NCBI RefSeq assembly: GCF_018860745.1 | Contig: NZ_JAHKPY010000004.1 | Span: 60,287 to 124,286, forward strand | Length of the DNA: 64,000 nt | Direction: 5' to 3' | Origin: Zobellia uliginosa | GTDB taxonomy: Bacteria; Bacteroidota; Bacteroidia; Flavobacteriales; Flavobacteriaceae | In this document: positions 17,258-29,200 of the stretch, piece after piece | How positions within the stretch are numbered: position 1 is the stretch's first letter | How the letters are laid out: the number at the start of each line of letters is the position of its first letter | Program-made: the position numbers and the translations under genes | The notes under the pieces: model-generated | What the model was told of the DNA's origin: nothing | Database searches by the model: none | What the model saw: the letters and a program-made list of their open reading frames with translations, nothing else

Positions 17258-18127
17258 TTATACATCACAAATGGTGACGCCCTCTTTTAAGGCTGCTATT
17301 TGATCGTCCCATGTGGGTATGAATTCTTGGGCAACATAGCCTTCGTAGCCAGTGGCAAGAATTGCTTTCATAATGGCAGGATAAAATAGCTCTTGTGTAT
17401 CGTTGATTTCGTTTCTGCCGGGGTTTCCTCCGGTATGGTAGTGGCCAAAGTATTGGTGGTAGTCTTGAATGTTACGGATAATATCACCTTCCATAATCTG
17501 CATATGGTAGATGTCATAAAGTAATTTAAAGTTCTCGGAACCTATAGCTTTACATAGTTCAACTCCCCACGCGCTAGTATCGCACATATAATCTGGGTGG
17601 TTTACTTTGGAGTTCAAAAGTTCCATTTGTATTACAACTCCATGCTTTTCTGCAATAGGCATAATTTTTTTAAGGCCTTCAGCACAGTTTTTTAACCCTT
17701 CGGCATCATCCATTCCATTTCGGTTTCCGCTAAAACAGATAAGGTTGGTATAGCCTGCTTCAGCCACTTTAGGAATGTGTTGCGAATAATCTGCTATCAA
17801 TTCCTCATGTAATGAAAGGTCGTTCCATCCTTTTTCGATACCAAAACCAGCACCCCAGCACATAGAGGCATGAATACCATATTTTTTCATCAAAGGCCAA
17901 TCTTCCGGTCCGGTAAGATCCATTGCTTTAATACCAAGTTCGTTTAGGCTTTTAAGGAAGTCTTCCATTGGAATATCCTTGTAGCACCAACGGCAAACGC
18001 TATGGTGAATATTTTCTTTTAATTTTACGCTTTCAGTATTAGAAGGTGCCATGGCATTCGTAGTTTTGCAGGCAACCAATCCAACCGAGGCGGCGGCAGA
18101 GGTACCGATAAATTTTCTTCTTTTCAT
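17258..18127 (-). CDS. Exported hydroxypyruvate-isomerase-like TIM-barrel protein
   Basis: A 289-residue protein of the xylose-isomerase-like TIM-barrel family, closest to hydroxypyruvate isomerase (Hyi). The metal-site acids and histidines are seen in 'QMELLNSKVNHPDYMCD' (about residues 166-182), 'LYDIYHMQIMEGD' (about 205-217), 'YHTGGNPGRNEI' and 'VAQEF'. The N-terminus 'MKRRKFIG...VGLVACK' has a twin arginine and a lipobox-like 'LVAC', so it is probably exported by Tat and lipidated at C20, unlike classical cytosolic Hyi. A periplasmic sugar isomerase or epimerase is likely; the exact reaction is unknown. Single gene, divergent from the DUF3820 gene. Confidence 0.82.
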   Translation of the reverse strand: MKRRKFIGTSAAASVGLVACKTTNAMAPSNTESVKLKENIHHSVCRWCYKDIPMEDFLKSLNELGIKAMDLTGPEDWPLMKKYGIHASMCWGAGFGIEKGWNDLSLHEELIADYSQHIPKVAEAGYTNLICFSGNRNGMDDAEGLKNCAEGLKKIMPIAEKHGVVIQMELLNSKVNHPDYMCDTSAWGVELCKAIGSENFKLLYDIYHMQIMEGDIIRNIQDYHQYFGHYHTGGNPGRNEINDTQELFYPAIMKAILATGYEGYVAQEFIPTWDDQIAALKEGVTICDV

Positions 18128-18175
18128 AATTTTTGGCTATTAAGCGAAATAAAGATAAAATATTTAGATTTAAAA

Positions 18176-20084
<1,909 letters not shown>

Positions 20085-20121
20085 ACTAATGCCATTCTGG
20101 CATAATCTGCTCAATTGGGCA

Positions 20122-20129
20122 TATATTTG
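20122..20129 (+). promoter_or_regulatory. yidC -7 promoter box
   Basis: TATATTTG matches TAnnTTTG in the pyrG-yidC gap and would give a leader of roughly 70 nt. No well-placed -33 TTG is seen. Confidence 0.35.
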
Positions 20130-20203
20130 CTAATTGACTGAACCAAACCCCTGTACATAATCAATCTCTTTTTAAAGCGATTGGTCTAATAACAATTATT
20201 TAG

Positions 20204-22057
20204 ATGGAAGAAAAGAAAGTAGATATAAATTCCATAATCGGTTTTGTGCTGATTTTTGGAATATTGATATTTATGTTTTACCAGAATAGGCCCACTCCGG
20301 AAGAGGAAGCAGCTGAAAAGGCAAAACAAGAGCAAATTGCTAACGAAGAAAGCAAAGAAGACTTACCAGTAGCAAATGTGGAGCAATCTCCAGCGGTAAA
20401 TCTTCAAGATTCTACTGCTGTTGCCAATTATCAAGGTAAAATAGGTGCTTTTGGCTACACTCAACCATCTGATAAGATTACCAAACTTGAAAATAGCCTG
20501 GTATCTTTGGAAATAAGTAACAAAGGGGGGCAGATAGTAGAGGCGCGTATGAAGCAGTATCATACTTATGATTCTATCCCTGTGTATTTAGTGCATGACG
20601 GAAATGCTTCTTTTGGAGTTACTTTCACTACTTCTGATAACAGAGTGTTAAACTCAAAAGACCTTTATTTTGAGCCATCCCTAACTGAAAGTAATGGCAA
20701 TACCGTGCTTTCAATGAAAGCCAAAGCGGGGCCAAATAACTTTTTGGAGTACCGTTATGAAATGAAAGAAGGAGATTACCTTGTAGATTTTACCATTCGC
20801 TCGCAAGGTTTAAGTGGTATAATAGACAGTAGCAGGCCCATAGATTTGGAATGGGAGCTAAAAGGAATCAGACATAATAAAAGTGTAGAGTACGAGAATA
20901 AATATACAGAGTTGACCTATAGCCATGAGGATGGTAAAATTAGTTACCTTTCTCTTGCCAGTGATGATGAAGAGACCGAAGAAGACGTAAAGTGGTTATC
21001 ATATAGACAGCACTTTTTCAGTTCTATTCTAGCCGGAAAGAACAGTTTTAAGAATGCTGAGCTGACTTCTAAGAATTTGGTTGAAGAAGAGAGCAAGGAT
21101 ACAAAGTTTACTAAAATGTTTGGAGCAAAAGTGCCTTTGGAGTTAAGCGGAGGAGAACTAGCTCAGAATATGCATTGGTATTATGGACCAACGGATATTA
21201 AGGTCTTAAGCCAATACAAAGAATTGGGTTTAGATGATTCTATTCCTTTTGGGTGGGGTATATTCGGTTGGTTGAACCGATACTTGTTCAATCCTTTCTA
21301 TTCTTTTTTAAGTTCTTTCTTGCCGTTTGGTGTGGCGATTGTAGCAATGACCGTTTTGGTACGTTTAGCTATGTCTCCTGTTACGTACAAATCTTACCTG
21401 TCTCAAGCTAAAATGAAGGTGTTGAAACCCGAGTTGGCAGAATTAGGGGAAAAGTATAAGGATAATGCAATGAAGAAACAGCAAGAAACCATGAAACTTT
21501 ATGGTAAAGCTGGCGTAAGCCCAATGAGTGGTTGCGTACCTGCGTTATTGCAAATGCCTATTTTCTATGCATTGTTCATGTTTTTCCCAACTTCTTTTGC
21601 CTTACGACAGAAATCGTTTTTATGGGCAGATGATTTATCATCGTATGATGTGGTAGCTCAATTACCGTTTAATATTCCGTTTTATGGAGATCACGTTAGT
21701 TTATTTCCAATATTAGCTTCTATTGCTATATTCTTTTATATGACAATGACTACTGGCCAAAATATGCCTCAGCAGCCAGGTATGCCCAATATGAAGTTCA
21801 TAATGTACCTAATGCCACTTATGATGTTGTTTTTCTTTAACAACTATGCAAGTGGATTGAGTTTGTACTATTTCGTATCGAATATGATTACTATCGGTAT
21901 AATGTTGGTTATTAAGAATTTCATTTTGGACGACAAAAAAATTCATGCTCAGATACAAGAGAACAAAAAGAAGCCTAAGAAAGAAAATAAGTTCCAGAAA
22001 AAAATGCGTGAGATGATGGAACAGGCGGAAGAACAGAAAAAAACCGGTAAGAGATAA
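20204..22057 (+). CDS. yidC: Membrane protein insertase YidC
   Basis: YidC inserts and folds inner-membrane proteins, alone or with SecYEG. The 617-residue protein has an N-terminal membrane anchor (about 8-24, 'IGFVLIFGILIFMFY'), a large periplasmic beta-supersandwich domain (about 90-350) and the conserved Oxa1/Alb3 core (about 365-580), including 'TVLVRLAMSPVTYKSYLSQAK' with the hydrophilic-groove arginine. The hairpin 'KPELAELGEKYKDN' and 'SPMSGCVPALLQMPIFYALF' follow. The tail is lysine-rich, as expected for ribosome contact. A strong terminator follows. Confidence 0.97.
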   Translation: MEEKKVDINSIIGFVLIFGILIFMFYQNRPTPEEEAAEKAKQEQIANEESKEDLPVANVEQSPAVNLQDSTAVANYQGKIGAFGYTQPSDKITKLENSLVSLEISNKGGQIVEARMKQYHTYDSIPVYLVHDGNASFGVTFTTSDNRVLNSKDLYFEPSLTESNGNTVLSMKAKAGPNNFLEYRYEMKEGDYLVDFTIRSQGLSGIIDSSRPIDLEWELKGIRHNKSVEYENKYTELTYSHEDGKISYLSLASDDEETEEDVKWLSYRQHFFSSILAGKNSFKNAELTSKNLVEEESKDTKFTKMFGAKVPLELSGGELAQNMHWYYGPTDIKVLSQYKELGLDDSIPFGWGIFGWLNRYLFNPFYSFLSSFLPFGVAIVAMTVLVRLAMSPVTYKSYLSQAKMKVLKPELAELGEKYKDNAMKKQQETMKLYGKAGVSPMSGCVPALLQMPIFYALFMFFPTSFALRQKSFLWADDLSSYDVVAQLPFNIPFYGDHVSLFPILASIAIFFYMTMTTGQNMPQQPGMPNMKFIMYLMPLMMLFFFNNYASGLSLYYFVSNMITIGIMLVIKNFILDDKKIHAQIQENKKKPKKENKFQKKMREMMEQAEEQKKTGKR

Positions 22058-22086
22058 GAGAACTAATTGAATAGGACTCATAGTAA

Positions 22087-22121
22087 TAAAAAACCCTGAC
22101 AACATCTGTCAGGGTTTTTTT
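22087..22121 (+). terminator. yidC terminator
   Basis: Stem AAACCCTGACA / TGTCAGGGTTT (11 bp) with a 5-nt loop, flanked by A and T runs, so it can act in both directions. Confidence 0.92.
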
Positions 22122-22388
22122 GCATTAAGTTAGGTTGGTTTGGTAAGATTTGGGATTATAAAGATGCAGATAAACCAAGCTTTAAAAAAAAGAGAGTTGT
22201 AAAGAGCTCTATTTTGTATGCTAACTTACTCAGCTATGTTGTTAGGTTTTTTTGATGCTAAGTAAAACGCAAACAAAATTAGGTCAGCAGCATAGAGAAT
22301 ATGAGGTGCAAATATTTTAAAATGAGAATTTTAGGAGAATTTTTTAATGATGGATTACAGCAAATCGATTAGGGAAATTGTAAAGAAT

Positions 22389-22415
22389 TAAAAAAGCCGC
22401 TTATAAAAGCGGCTT
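22389..22415 (-). terminator. Fasciclin gene terminator
   Basis: Read on the minus strand, AAGCCGCTT / AAGCGGCTT with a 4-nt loop followed by a T run. It lies 35 bp past the fasciclin stop codon. Confidence 0.88.
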
Positions 22416-22449
22416 CTCTATTTGGGGGAACTTATTTAAAGTTATCTGA

Positions 22450-23811
22450 TTATGAACCAGGAATAAGAACCGTATCTATAGCGTGTATTACACCATTTAT
22501 TGCTTGAACGTCTGCTTTTACAATATTGATTCCCATATTGCCAGCTCCATCGGTAATTACAAATGTTTCTTCAGATGCCGTAAAAGTTAAAGCATCTCCC
22601 TGCAGGGTTGCAGGAGAAACTAATCCATCACTTAGATCTCCGGAAACTATATTAGCTTCGGCAATGACGTGATGTGTAAGAACGGCGGTTAAATCTTCCC
22701 CGGTAGGTACTTCCGCCAACGCTTCAAAAGCACTATTTAAAGGGGCAAAAACTGTAAAAGGATTATTTTCGGTAGTGGAGCTTAATATAGATACAAAGTC
22801 AGGTTGTCCGTCTGCGGTAAGAGCGCCAACTAAAGAAGAGAAATTTTCACTGTCTGCAGTTGCAAATGTAACTACCGTAGGCAAGTCTATTACCGTTTCA
22901 ACAGCATGAATTATACCGTTGGTGGTAACCACGTCTGCAATGATTACTTTACTTATACCATTTAAGGTAACTCCATCATCAGTATTTACGTAAATACTTA
23001 GATTATCTCCGTCTTCGTTAACAGCGGCAGTATTTGCATAACTATTACTTAGGTCACCTGCAGCTAAAGCAGCACCAACAATTACATGATTAGAAAGAAT
23101 AGTATTTAAATCATTTTCGCTTGGATTTTCAAAAGCGGTAAAAGCATCGTTGGTAGGAGCAAAAACAGTAAATTTTTGCTCGGTACTACTTAATAAATCC
23201 GTAAATACGGTGTTTCCATCTGTGGTTAAAGCACCTACCAATTCCGTAAAAGCACTATTATAAGTAGCGTGGTTTACTACGTTTGGTAAACCTATAACCT
23301 TGTCCACAACATGAATGGTTCCGTTGGAAGCTTCAATATCTGCCGTAGCTACAGAAGAACCGTTAATAGTTACCCCATCCATAGTATTTACATATAAACT
23401 TAGGTTTTTCCCATCAACACCAGCGGTTGAAGAAGAAGAGTAGTATGTGGTTTCTAAATCCGCTGCTTTCACGTCTCCAGCAACAACATGATTTAAAAGT
23501 ACCTGTTTTAAGGTTTCCTCTGGAATATCGTCTAATGAAGCAAAATTATTATCGGCTAAAAAAGCTTCAAAAGCAGCGTTGGTGGGAGCAAAAACGGTAA
23601 AAGGACCATTTCCTTGTAGTGTTGCCACTAATTCTGCTTCGGTAAGCGCTTCTACCAAAATGGATAAGTTAGAATCCGTAATGGCGACGTCTACAATATC
23701 GGTTTCTGTTTCCATCGGAATTTCAGGAGCATTGTCATCATCACTACAGGATACAAAAAATACTGCTGCTAGCGCAAGGGGTAATACGTTTTTAAATTTG
23801 TTGAGATTCAT
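22450..23811 (-). CDS. Three-domain fasciclin lipoprotein
   Basis: A 453-residue surface lipoprotein. The start at 23811 ('MNLNKFKNVLPLALAAVFF') gives a lipoprotein signal with lipobox 'FVSC' and C22; the longer in-frame reading adds 23 residues with no family support. Three FAS1 domains follow, at about 38-165, 170-310 and 315-450. Each opens with the H1 box ('GPFTVFAPTNAAFEAF', 'KFTVFAPTNDAFTAF', 'NPFTVFAPLNSAFEAL') and closes with the H2 box ('NGTIHVVDKVI', 'NGIIHAVETVI', 'NGVIHAIDTVL'). FAS1 repeats mediate adhesion to polysaccharide or protein partners. Single gene with its own terminator. Confidence 0.92.
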   Translation of the reverse strand: MNLNKFKNVLPLALAAVFFVSCSDDDNAPEIPMETETDIVDVAITDSNLSILVEALTEAELVATLQGNGPFTVFAPTNAAFEAFLADNNFASLDDIPEETLKQVLLNHVVAGDVKAADLETTYYSSSSTAGVDGKNLSLYVNTMDGVTINGSSVATADIEASNGTIHVVDKVIGLPNVVNHATYNSAFTELVGALTTDGNTVFTDLLSSTEQKFTVFAPTNDAFTAFENPSENDLNTILSNHVIVGAALAAGDLSNSYANTAAVNEDGDNLSIYVNTDDGVTLNGISKVIIADVVTTNGIIHAVETVIDLPTVVTFATADSENFSSLVGALTADGQPDFVSILSSTTENNPFTVFAPLNSAFEALAEVPTGEDLTAVLTHHVIAEANIVSGDLSDGLVSPATLQGDALTFTASEETFVITDGAGNMGINIVKADVQAINGVIHAIDTVLIPGS

Positions 23812-24009
23812 AATACATATACAATTAATTGTTAATAATGTCTGGATCGAATAGAGTAAATGAGTGCTATTCATATCCATTTTTAATTTTATTCTGACGC
23901 AATTTAGTATAAAATTTAATTTTTGTTTAACTCTTTTAATAAAAAATTAAACACTATTGAATTTACTGGAATGCTAAAATTGTCTCAAAAAAGTCAAATT
24001 CCGTGTTTA

Positions 24010-24036
24010 TTGATTAATTTTGCAATCTTATTTTTG
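24010..24036 (+). promoter_or_regulatory. mnmA promoter, TTG-N16-TATTTTTG
   Basis: TTG at 24010-24012 and TATTTTTG at 24029-24036, the same octamer and spacing as at guaA. The box abuts the first of two consecutive ATG codons, predicting a leaderless message. Confidence 0.6.
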
Positions 24037-24039
24037 ATG

Positions 24040-25230
24040 ATGAAAAAAGTAGTTGTAGGCCTCTCAGGAGGAGTAGATTCAAGTGTAACCGCATACCTTT
24101 TAAAAGAACAAGGGTATGAGGTAATAGGCTTGTTTATGAAGAATTGGCATGATGACTCGGTAACTATCTCTGAAGAATGTCCGTGGTTAGAAGATAGCAA
24201 TGATGCTTTAATTGTAGCTGAAAAATTAGGAATACCATTTCAGACGGTAGATTTAAGCGTTCAGTACAAAGAGCGGATCGTAGATTATATGTTCGCAGAA
24301 TACGAAAAAGGCCGTACGCCTAATCCGGATGTTCTATGTAATCGTGAAATTAAGTTTGATGTTTTTATGGACATCGCTTTGCAACTGGGTGCGGATTATG
24401 TAGCAACCGGACACTACTGTAGAAAAGGAATAATTAAAAATGAAGACGGAAAGGAAACGTATCAACTTCTGGCAGGTGTGGACGGGAACAAAGATCAATC
24501 TTATTTTCTTTGTCAGTTGTCGCAAGAGCAACTATCAAAAACCTTATTTCCTATTGGTCACTTAAATAAACCGGAAGTACGACAGATTGCAGCGGATAAT
24601 GATTTGATTACTGCGGACAAAAAGGATTCTCAAGGACTCTGCTTTATTGGAAAAGTGCGTTTGCCAGAGTTTCTTCAGCAAAAGTTGAAACCAAAAAAAG
24701 GAGTAATTGTTGAGGTGCCTTCTGATGTATCTCAATATCAAAGAGAATTGCCACAGTTTGAAAACAAACAAGCGGAGCTTTCTTTTTATTCCGAAAAACC
24801 TGTGTATCAAATTGCGGACGGAAAAGTTGTGGGTGACCACCAAGGAGCTCATTATTTTACAAAAGGACAACGTAAAGGACTGGATGTAGGGGGTACAAAA
24901 GAACCATTGTTCGTAATTGAAACTGATGTTAATGAGAATGTAATTTACACCGGTCAGGGTAAATCACATCCAGGTTTGTACCGTAGAACATTGTTTATTA
25001 CGGATGCGGAACTACATTGGGTACGAACTGATTTAGCTTTAAAAGAAGATGAAACGTTGGAGGTAATGGCGCGTATTAGATATCGCCAACCGCTGGAAAA
25101 AGCCACTATATATAAAGTAGAAGGTGGCTTATATGTAGATTTTGAAGAAAAACAATCTGCGATTATGGAAGGACAGTTTGCGGCATGGTACATTGGCGAT
25201 GAGCTCATTGGCTCTGGTGTAATTTCGTAG
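24040..25230 (+). CDS. mnmA: tRNA-specific 2-thiouridylase MnmA
   Basis: MnmA places the 2-thio group on U34 of tRNA-Lys, -Glu and -Gln using ATP and relayed sulfur. The 396-residue protein has the PP-loop SGGVDSS (residues 9-15), the catalytic cysteines C100 in '[12 protein letters not shown]' and C201 in 'SQGLCFIGK', and the C-terminal beta-barrel ('[13 protein letters not shown]', 'ARIRYRQPL'). The family begins '[14 protein letters not shown]', which fixes the start at one of the tandem ATGs (24037 or 24040); a longer in-frame reading of 38 residues runs back through the promoter. The next gene follows 27 bp downstream. Confidence 0.96.
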   Translation: MKKVVVGLSGGVDSSVTAYLLKEQGYEVIGLFMKNWHDDSVTISEECPWLEDSNDALIVAEKLGIPFQTVDLSVQYKERIVDYMFAEYEKGRTPNPDVLCNREIKFDVFMDIALQLGADYVATGHYCRKGIIKNEDGKETYQLLAGVDGNKDQSYFLCQLSQEQLSKTLFPIGHLNKPEVRQIAADNDLITADKKDSQGLCFIGKVRLPEFLQQKLKPKKGVIVEVPSDVSQYQRELPQFENKQAELSFYSEKPVYQIADGKVVGDHQGAHYFTKGQRKGLDVGGTKEPLFVIETDVNENVIYTGQGKSHPGLYRRTLFITDAELHWVRTDLALKEDETLEVMARIRYRQPLEKATIYKVEGGLYVDFEEKQSAIMEGQFAAWYIGDELIGSGVIS

Positions 25231-25257
25231 CGCATAGTTTATCAATATAGGAAGTAC

Positions 25258-26199
25258 ATGCAAAATAGAATTACAGAACTTTTTGGAATAAAATACCCGA
25301 TTATTCAGGCGGGTATGATATGGACAAGCGGTTGGCGTTTAGCTTCAGCTGTGTCAAATGCAGGTGGTTTAGGACTGATAGGTGCCGGTAGTATGTATCC
25401 ACAAGTTTTGCGTGAACATATTCAAAAGTGCCAACAGGCCACGGATAAACCTTTTGGAGTAAACGTTCCTATGCTTTATCCTGATTTGGACAAGTTGATG
25501 GAAATCATTGTTGAGCTAGGAGTGAAAATTGTTTTTACTTCCGCTGGAAATCCAAAAACCTGGACACCCTATTTACAAGAAAATGGAATTACCGTAGTTC
25601 ACGTGGTCAGTAGTCTTAAGTTTGCATTAAAATCTCAAGAAGCAGGAGTAGATGCTATTGTTGCCGAAGGTTTTGAAGCTGGAGGTCATAACGGAAGGGA
25701 CGAAACCACTACACTAACGCTTATTCCTGCAGTAAAAGAAAAAATAGACATTCCCGTAATCGCCGCAGGCGGAATTGCAACAGGTGCTGCAATGCTCGCT
25801 ACGATGGTTTTAGGTGCTGATGGAGTTCAGGTAGGTAGTCGTTTTGTGGCTAGTGATGAAGCATCATCTCATCCATTATTTAAACAGAAAGTAGTAGAAG
25901 CAGGTGAGGGCGATACTCATCTTACTCTAAAAGAATTGGCGCCAGTTCGGCTCATAAAGAACAAATTTTATAATGATGTGCAACAGGCGTATGCCAATGG
26001 AGCCACTAAAGAAGATTTGATTTCTCTGCTTGGAAGAGCACGTGCTAAAAGAGGGATTTTTGAAGGTGATATGGAGGAAGGCGAGTTGGAAATAGGCCAA
26101 GTAGCTTCGCTTATTAAGAGCATAAAACCTGCTGCAACTATTTTAAATGACATGATAACTGAATTTGAGGAGGCTAAAAAGTTTATAGCTTCCTTATAA
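25258..26199 (+). CDS. Nitronate monooxygenase-like FMN enzyme
   Basis: A 313-residue FMN TIM-barrel enzyme of the 2-nitropropane dioxygenase / FabK superfamily. Visible are the FMN-side 'YPIIQAGMIW' (about 13-22), 'SNAGGLGLIGAGS' (about 33-45), the catalytic-histidine region 'EAGGHNGRDE' (H144) and 'AAGGIATGAAMLATMVLGADGVQVGSRF'. Members oxidise alkyl nitronates; FabK relatives reduce enoyl-ACP, and short bacterial members such as this cannot be separated with confidence. It lies 27 bp after mnmA and ends at a strong terminator, so it is probably co-transcribed with mnmA. Confidence 0.85.
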   Translation: MQNRITELFGIKYPIIQAGMIWTSGWRLASAVSNAGGLGLIGAGSMYPQVLREHIQKCQQATDKPFGVNVPMLYPDLDKLMEIIVELGVKIVFTSAGNPKTWTPYLQENGITVVHVVSSLKFALKSQEAGVDAIVAEGFEAGGHNGRDETTTLTLIPAVKEKIDIPVIAAGGIATGAAMLATMVLGADGVQVGSRFVASDEASSHPLFKQKVVEAGEGDTHLTLKELAPVRLIKNKFYNDVQQAYANGATKEDLISLLGRARAKRGIFEGDMEEGELEIGQVASLIKSIKPAATILNDMITEFEEAKKFIASL

Positions 26200-26221
26200 C
26201 ATATAGGATTCATAAAAGTAA

Positions 26222-26251
26222 AAATCCCTCCAGATCGGAGGGATTTTTTTG
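26222..26251 (+). terminator. Terminator after the mnmA unit
   Basis: AAATCCCTCC / GGAGGGATTT, a 10-bp stem with a 5-nt loop, followed by a T run. Its position between convergent genes suggests it may also serve the minus-strand gene ending at 26264. Confidence 0.9.
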
Positions 26252-26263
26252 TTGGGATTCTAT

Positions 26264-29200
26264 TTAACCTTCTTTGAGGTTGGCTAGATACTCTATTAAG
26301 TTCCGCAGTTCTCTTTTGGATATCATACGTCCCATCGGTGGCATGGCAGATGGCATATTTTCTCGTTTCTCTATTCTTGAAATATGAATGTCCAAAGGTT
26401 CTGCTTCCCCGGTTTTTAGGGTTAGTTCCTCATCGGTTTCAGCTTCTAGTATACCGCTTACTTTAGAACCGTCTTTTAAAGTAAGGGTTACGCTTCCGTA
26501 ACCAGGTGCCAAACGAGCTCCAGGCTCAATAAGTGCTTCAAGAATCTGTTCGCGGCTTAAAATGTTTCCTATATTTTCCAATGAAGGACCAACGTCTCCT
26601 CCAGCACTGCCTATGGCGTGGCAACGGGTACACTGAGCGGTTGGGTTTTTATTGAATACATTACGACCATCTCTGAAGTTTCCACCTACTAAGGTTTCTT
26701 TAAAAGCCTCTACGGAGTTTCCGTTTTCTTTAAGTGTTTTAAGTTGCGCTATTAAATCTTCGTTTTCCGTCGATTCTACAGCCTCGATTAAATCTAGAAT
26801 AACACTTTGATTCAAGCGGTCTGCAGTAGCTTGCTTAATTAAACTTCCCAGTAACTCTCCACTTTTTACAATTGGTAATTCACCCAAAACACTCAATAAT
26901 TGTTGTTGCTCTCGTACTGAACCATTTTTGAAAATGGGGTTTACAATGTTAGGTAGATTCTCTTTTGAAATATCCATTTTGGGCATTAGGCTGATAGCTG
27001 TGGTACGAACATCTTTATCGCCATCCTTCATGCCGTACTGCATAGCTATTTCAATCTTTTCAAAATTAAGTGTTCCTAGGGCTTTCAACATTTCAGACCG
27101 TACCTTAGGCGACTTATGTTTTTTCATAACCGCAAAAAGAGCATCATTATGGGAATCTATTCCTAAATTGGCCAGTGTGTTGGAAATACCAATAAGAATG
27201 TCCGTATCCGTATCTTCAATGAAACTTGGAATGTCTTTCTCTATTTTCTGTTTAACTACATTTGGGTCTCTTTTAATTTCTCCTCTAAAACGCCCATCAA
27301 CACGATCCAGTACGGAAGGTTCTGCCCAAGTACCAATAGTGGCAAGAGCTTCGCCCCGTAGTACGTTAGACCTATTTTTGTCCTTTGCGAATGCAATAAG
27401 GTTTTCCAATTCTTTATCTCCGCCAACTCGTAACGCTGCATTTATAGCACGCCGCAGCAAAGGTTCTGAATTGAATTTTTCTACCGTAAGCATATTGGCC
27501 AATGCAGGTAAAGCGGCTTCAATAGACCAATCATCATTAATGGCTCTTGCGGCTTCCGTAACAATATATTCATCCTCATCATTTAAGAATTCGGCAACGG
27601 TAGGGTCTTGAAGTCTGCGTAAAACCAGCACCGCGGCAATTCTAAGACTTCGGTTTGGGTTATGGGCCAAAGTAGTTATAGACTCGGTATTGCCAATTCG
27701 AGACAGGGCCAATACAGCGGCATGTCTTAAATAAACATCTTCATCATTGTTCGCTACAATCATGTCCAATAACGGCTGAACCGCAGCTTCGGTCTTAAAT
27801 CTACCCAATGCTTGGGCGGCAAAAAACTTAACTCTTGCGTTGTCGTGGTTTAAAAGTGGAATCAATTTTGAGCCTGCTTTGGTATATTTTACATCGCCTA
27901 AAACCTTAGCAGCCTGGGAAATTATCTCGGCGTCGCTATCGGCTAATAGAGTAACAAGGGGTTCTGCTTTGGATGCTTCTTTATCGGCAACCTGACCAAT
28001 ACCCCAAATGGCATGGATTCGTGCAAACTGGCTTTCGCTATTTGCGGATACTTCCTTTAAAGCTTTATATCCTTTGGAACCATTTTTAACCAACTGAAAT
28101 TGTGCTTTTTTTCTAATACGCATATCGCCATAGGAAAGTAACTTCACCAATTCCTCGGTAGATTGCTCTTTATAGTCCAGTGTCATTAAACGTTTGGTTT
28201 CCTGACGTTCTTTTTCCAAATCATTTTTAGAATCGCTAACATCTAACTTCCAAACGCGACCGTAGTTCTTTGTTCCCCAACCAGTAATCCAATCGGCAAG
28301 GTACATGGCTCCATCAGGTCCAAATTGAATCCCCGTGGGAAGTACACCACTCAAAACACTGGTGTCGGTTTTTAAATCGAAAGAAGCCCCTTTGGGCGTA
28401 AGATCAAAAGACCAGATATTGGAACGATCAGGATTGCCTACAAATTCCACCAAAAAGAATTTGTTCAACCAATCTTTACCCAAAGCCGTACCTGGGTTAT
28501 AAGTCATTCCCGTTGGTCCGTTATGAAAATTTTTGATGGGAGGAACAATATACGCGGCTTGACCTTCCCAACGCGGGGTGAATAATTTTTCATCCATCCA
28601 CACCTTGTAGCCATTGTTCTTTGGGTCTGTATATTTACCATATTGCCAGTTGGAGCGCCATCCAGAATCGGAACCTTCTACCAAGTGTACCAATCTTTCG
28701 CTTTCGCCTGCATGGTCTCCATCGTTATCGGAAGAAATAATATTTCCGTAGGCATCAAAAACAAATTCATGGGTATTACGCAAACCTCTTGCAAACACTT
28801 CAAAATTGCTTCCATCCGGATTAGACCGCACAATGACACCCTGATTAGGATATTTTAGTTTCTGACCGTCCACAGTTGTAAGGTTGGCGCCAATGTCTCC
28901 TATGCCCCAATATATTTTGCCATCCGGGCCTTCAATGGCACCGGACATTCCGTGGGCGGCAAAACCAATATGCACGGCAAAACCATGCGCAAGCGATGTT
29001 TTTTCGTCAAGAATTAAATCATCGTTTGTATCGGTCATTCGCCACATATCTGGGCCTACGCCAACAAATACATCGTTCTCGCGGACTAAAAGTGCACCGG
29101 CAACATCTGTGATTTCATCATTAAAATCTTCAAGTATTCGGGTAGATTTATCTGCAACACCATTGTTATTGGTGTCTTCTAGCATCCAAATTTCATCTTT

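Larger units (their letters stand above)
22058..22449. other. Intergenic region between two convergent transcription units
   Basis: About 390 bp between yidC and the fasciclin gene. It carries one strong terminator at each end (22087-22121 and 22389-22415). Between them only very short frames occur, and I see no recognisable gene or remnant. Confidence 0.6.

Noticed and set aside
26928..27611. A 227-codon open frame antisense to the PVC-type lipoprotein gene
   Set aside because: It is serine-rich low-complexity translation from the complement of the HEAT-repeat region, with no domain pattern, and the sense gene is unmistakable.
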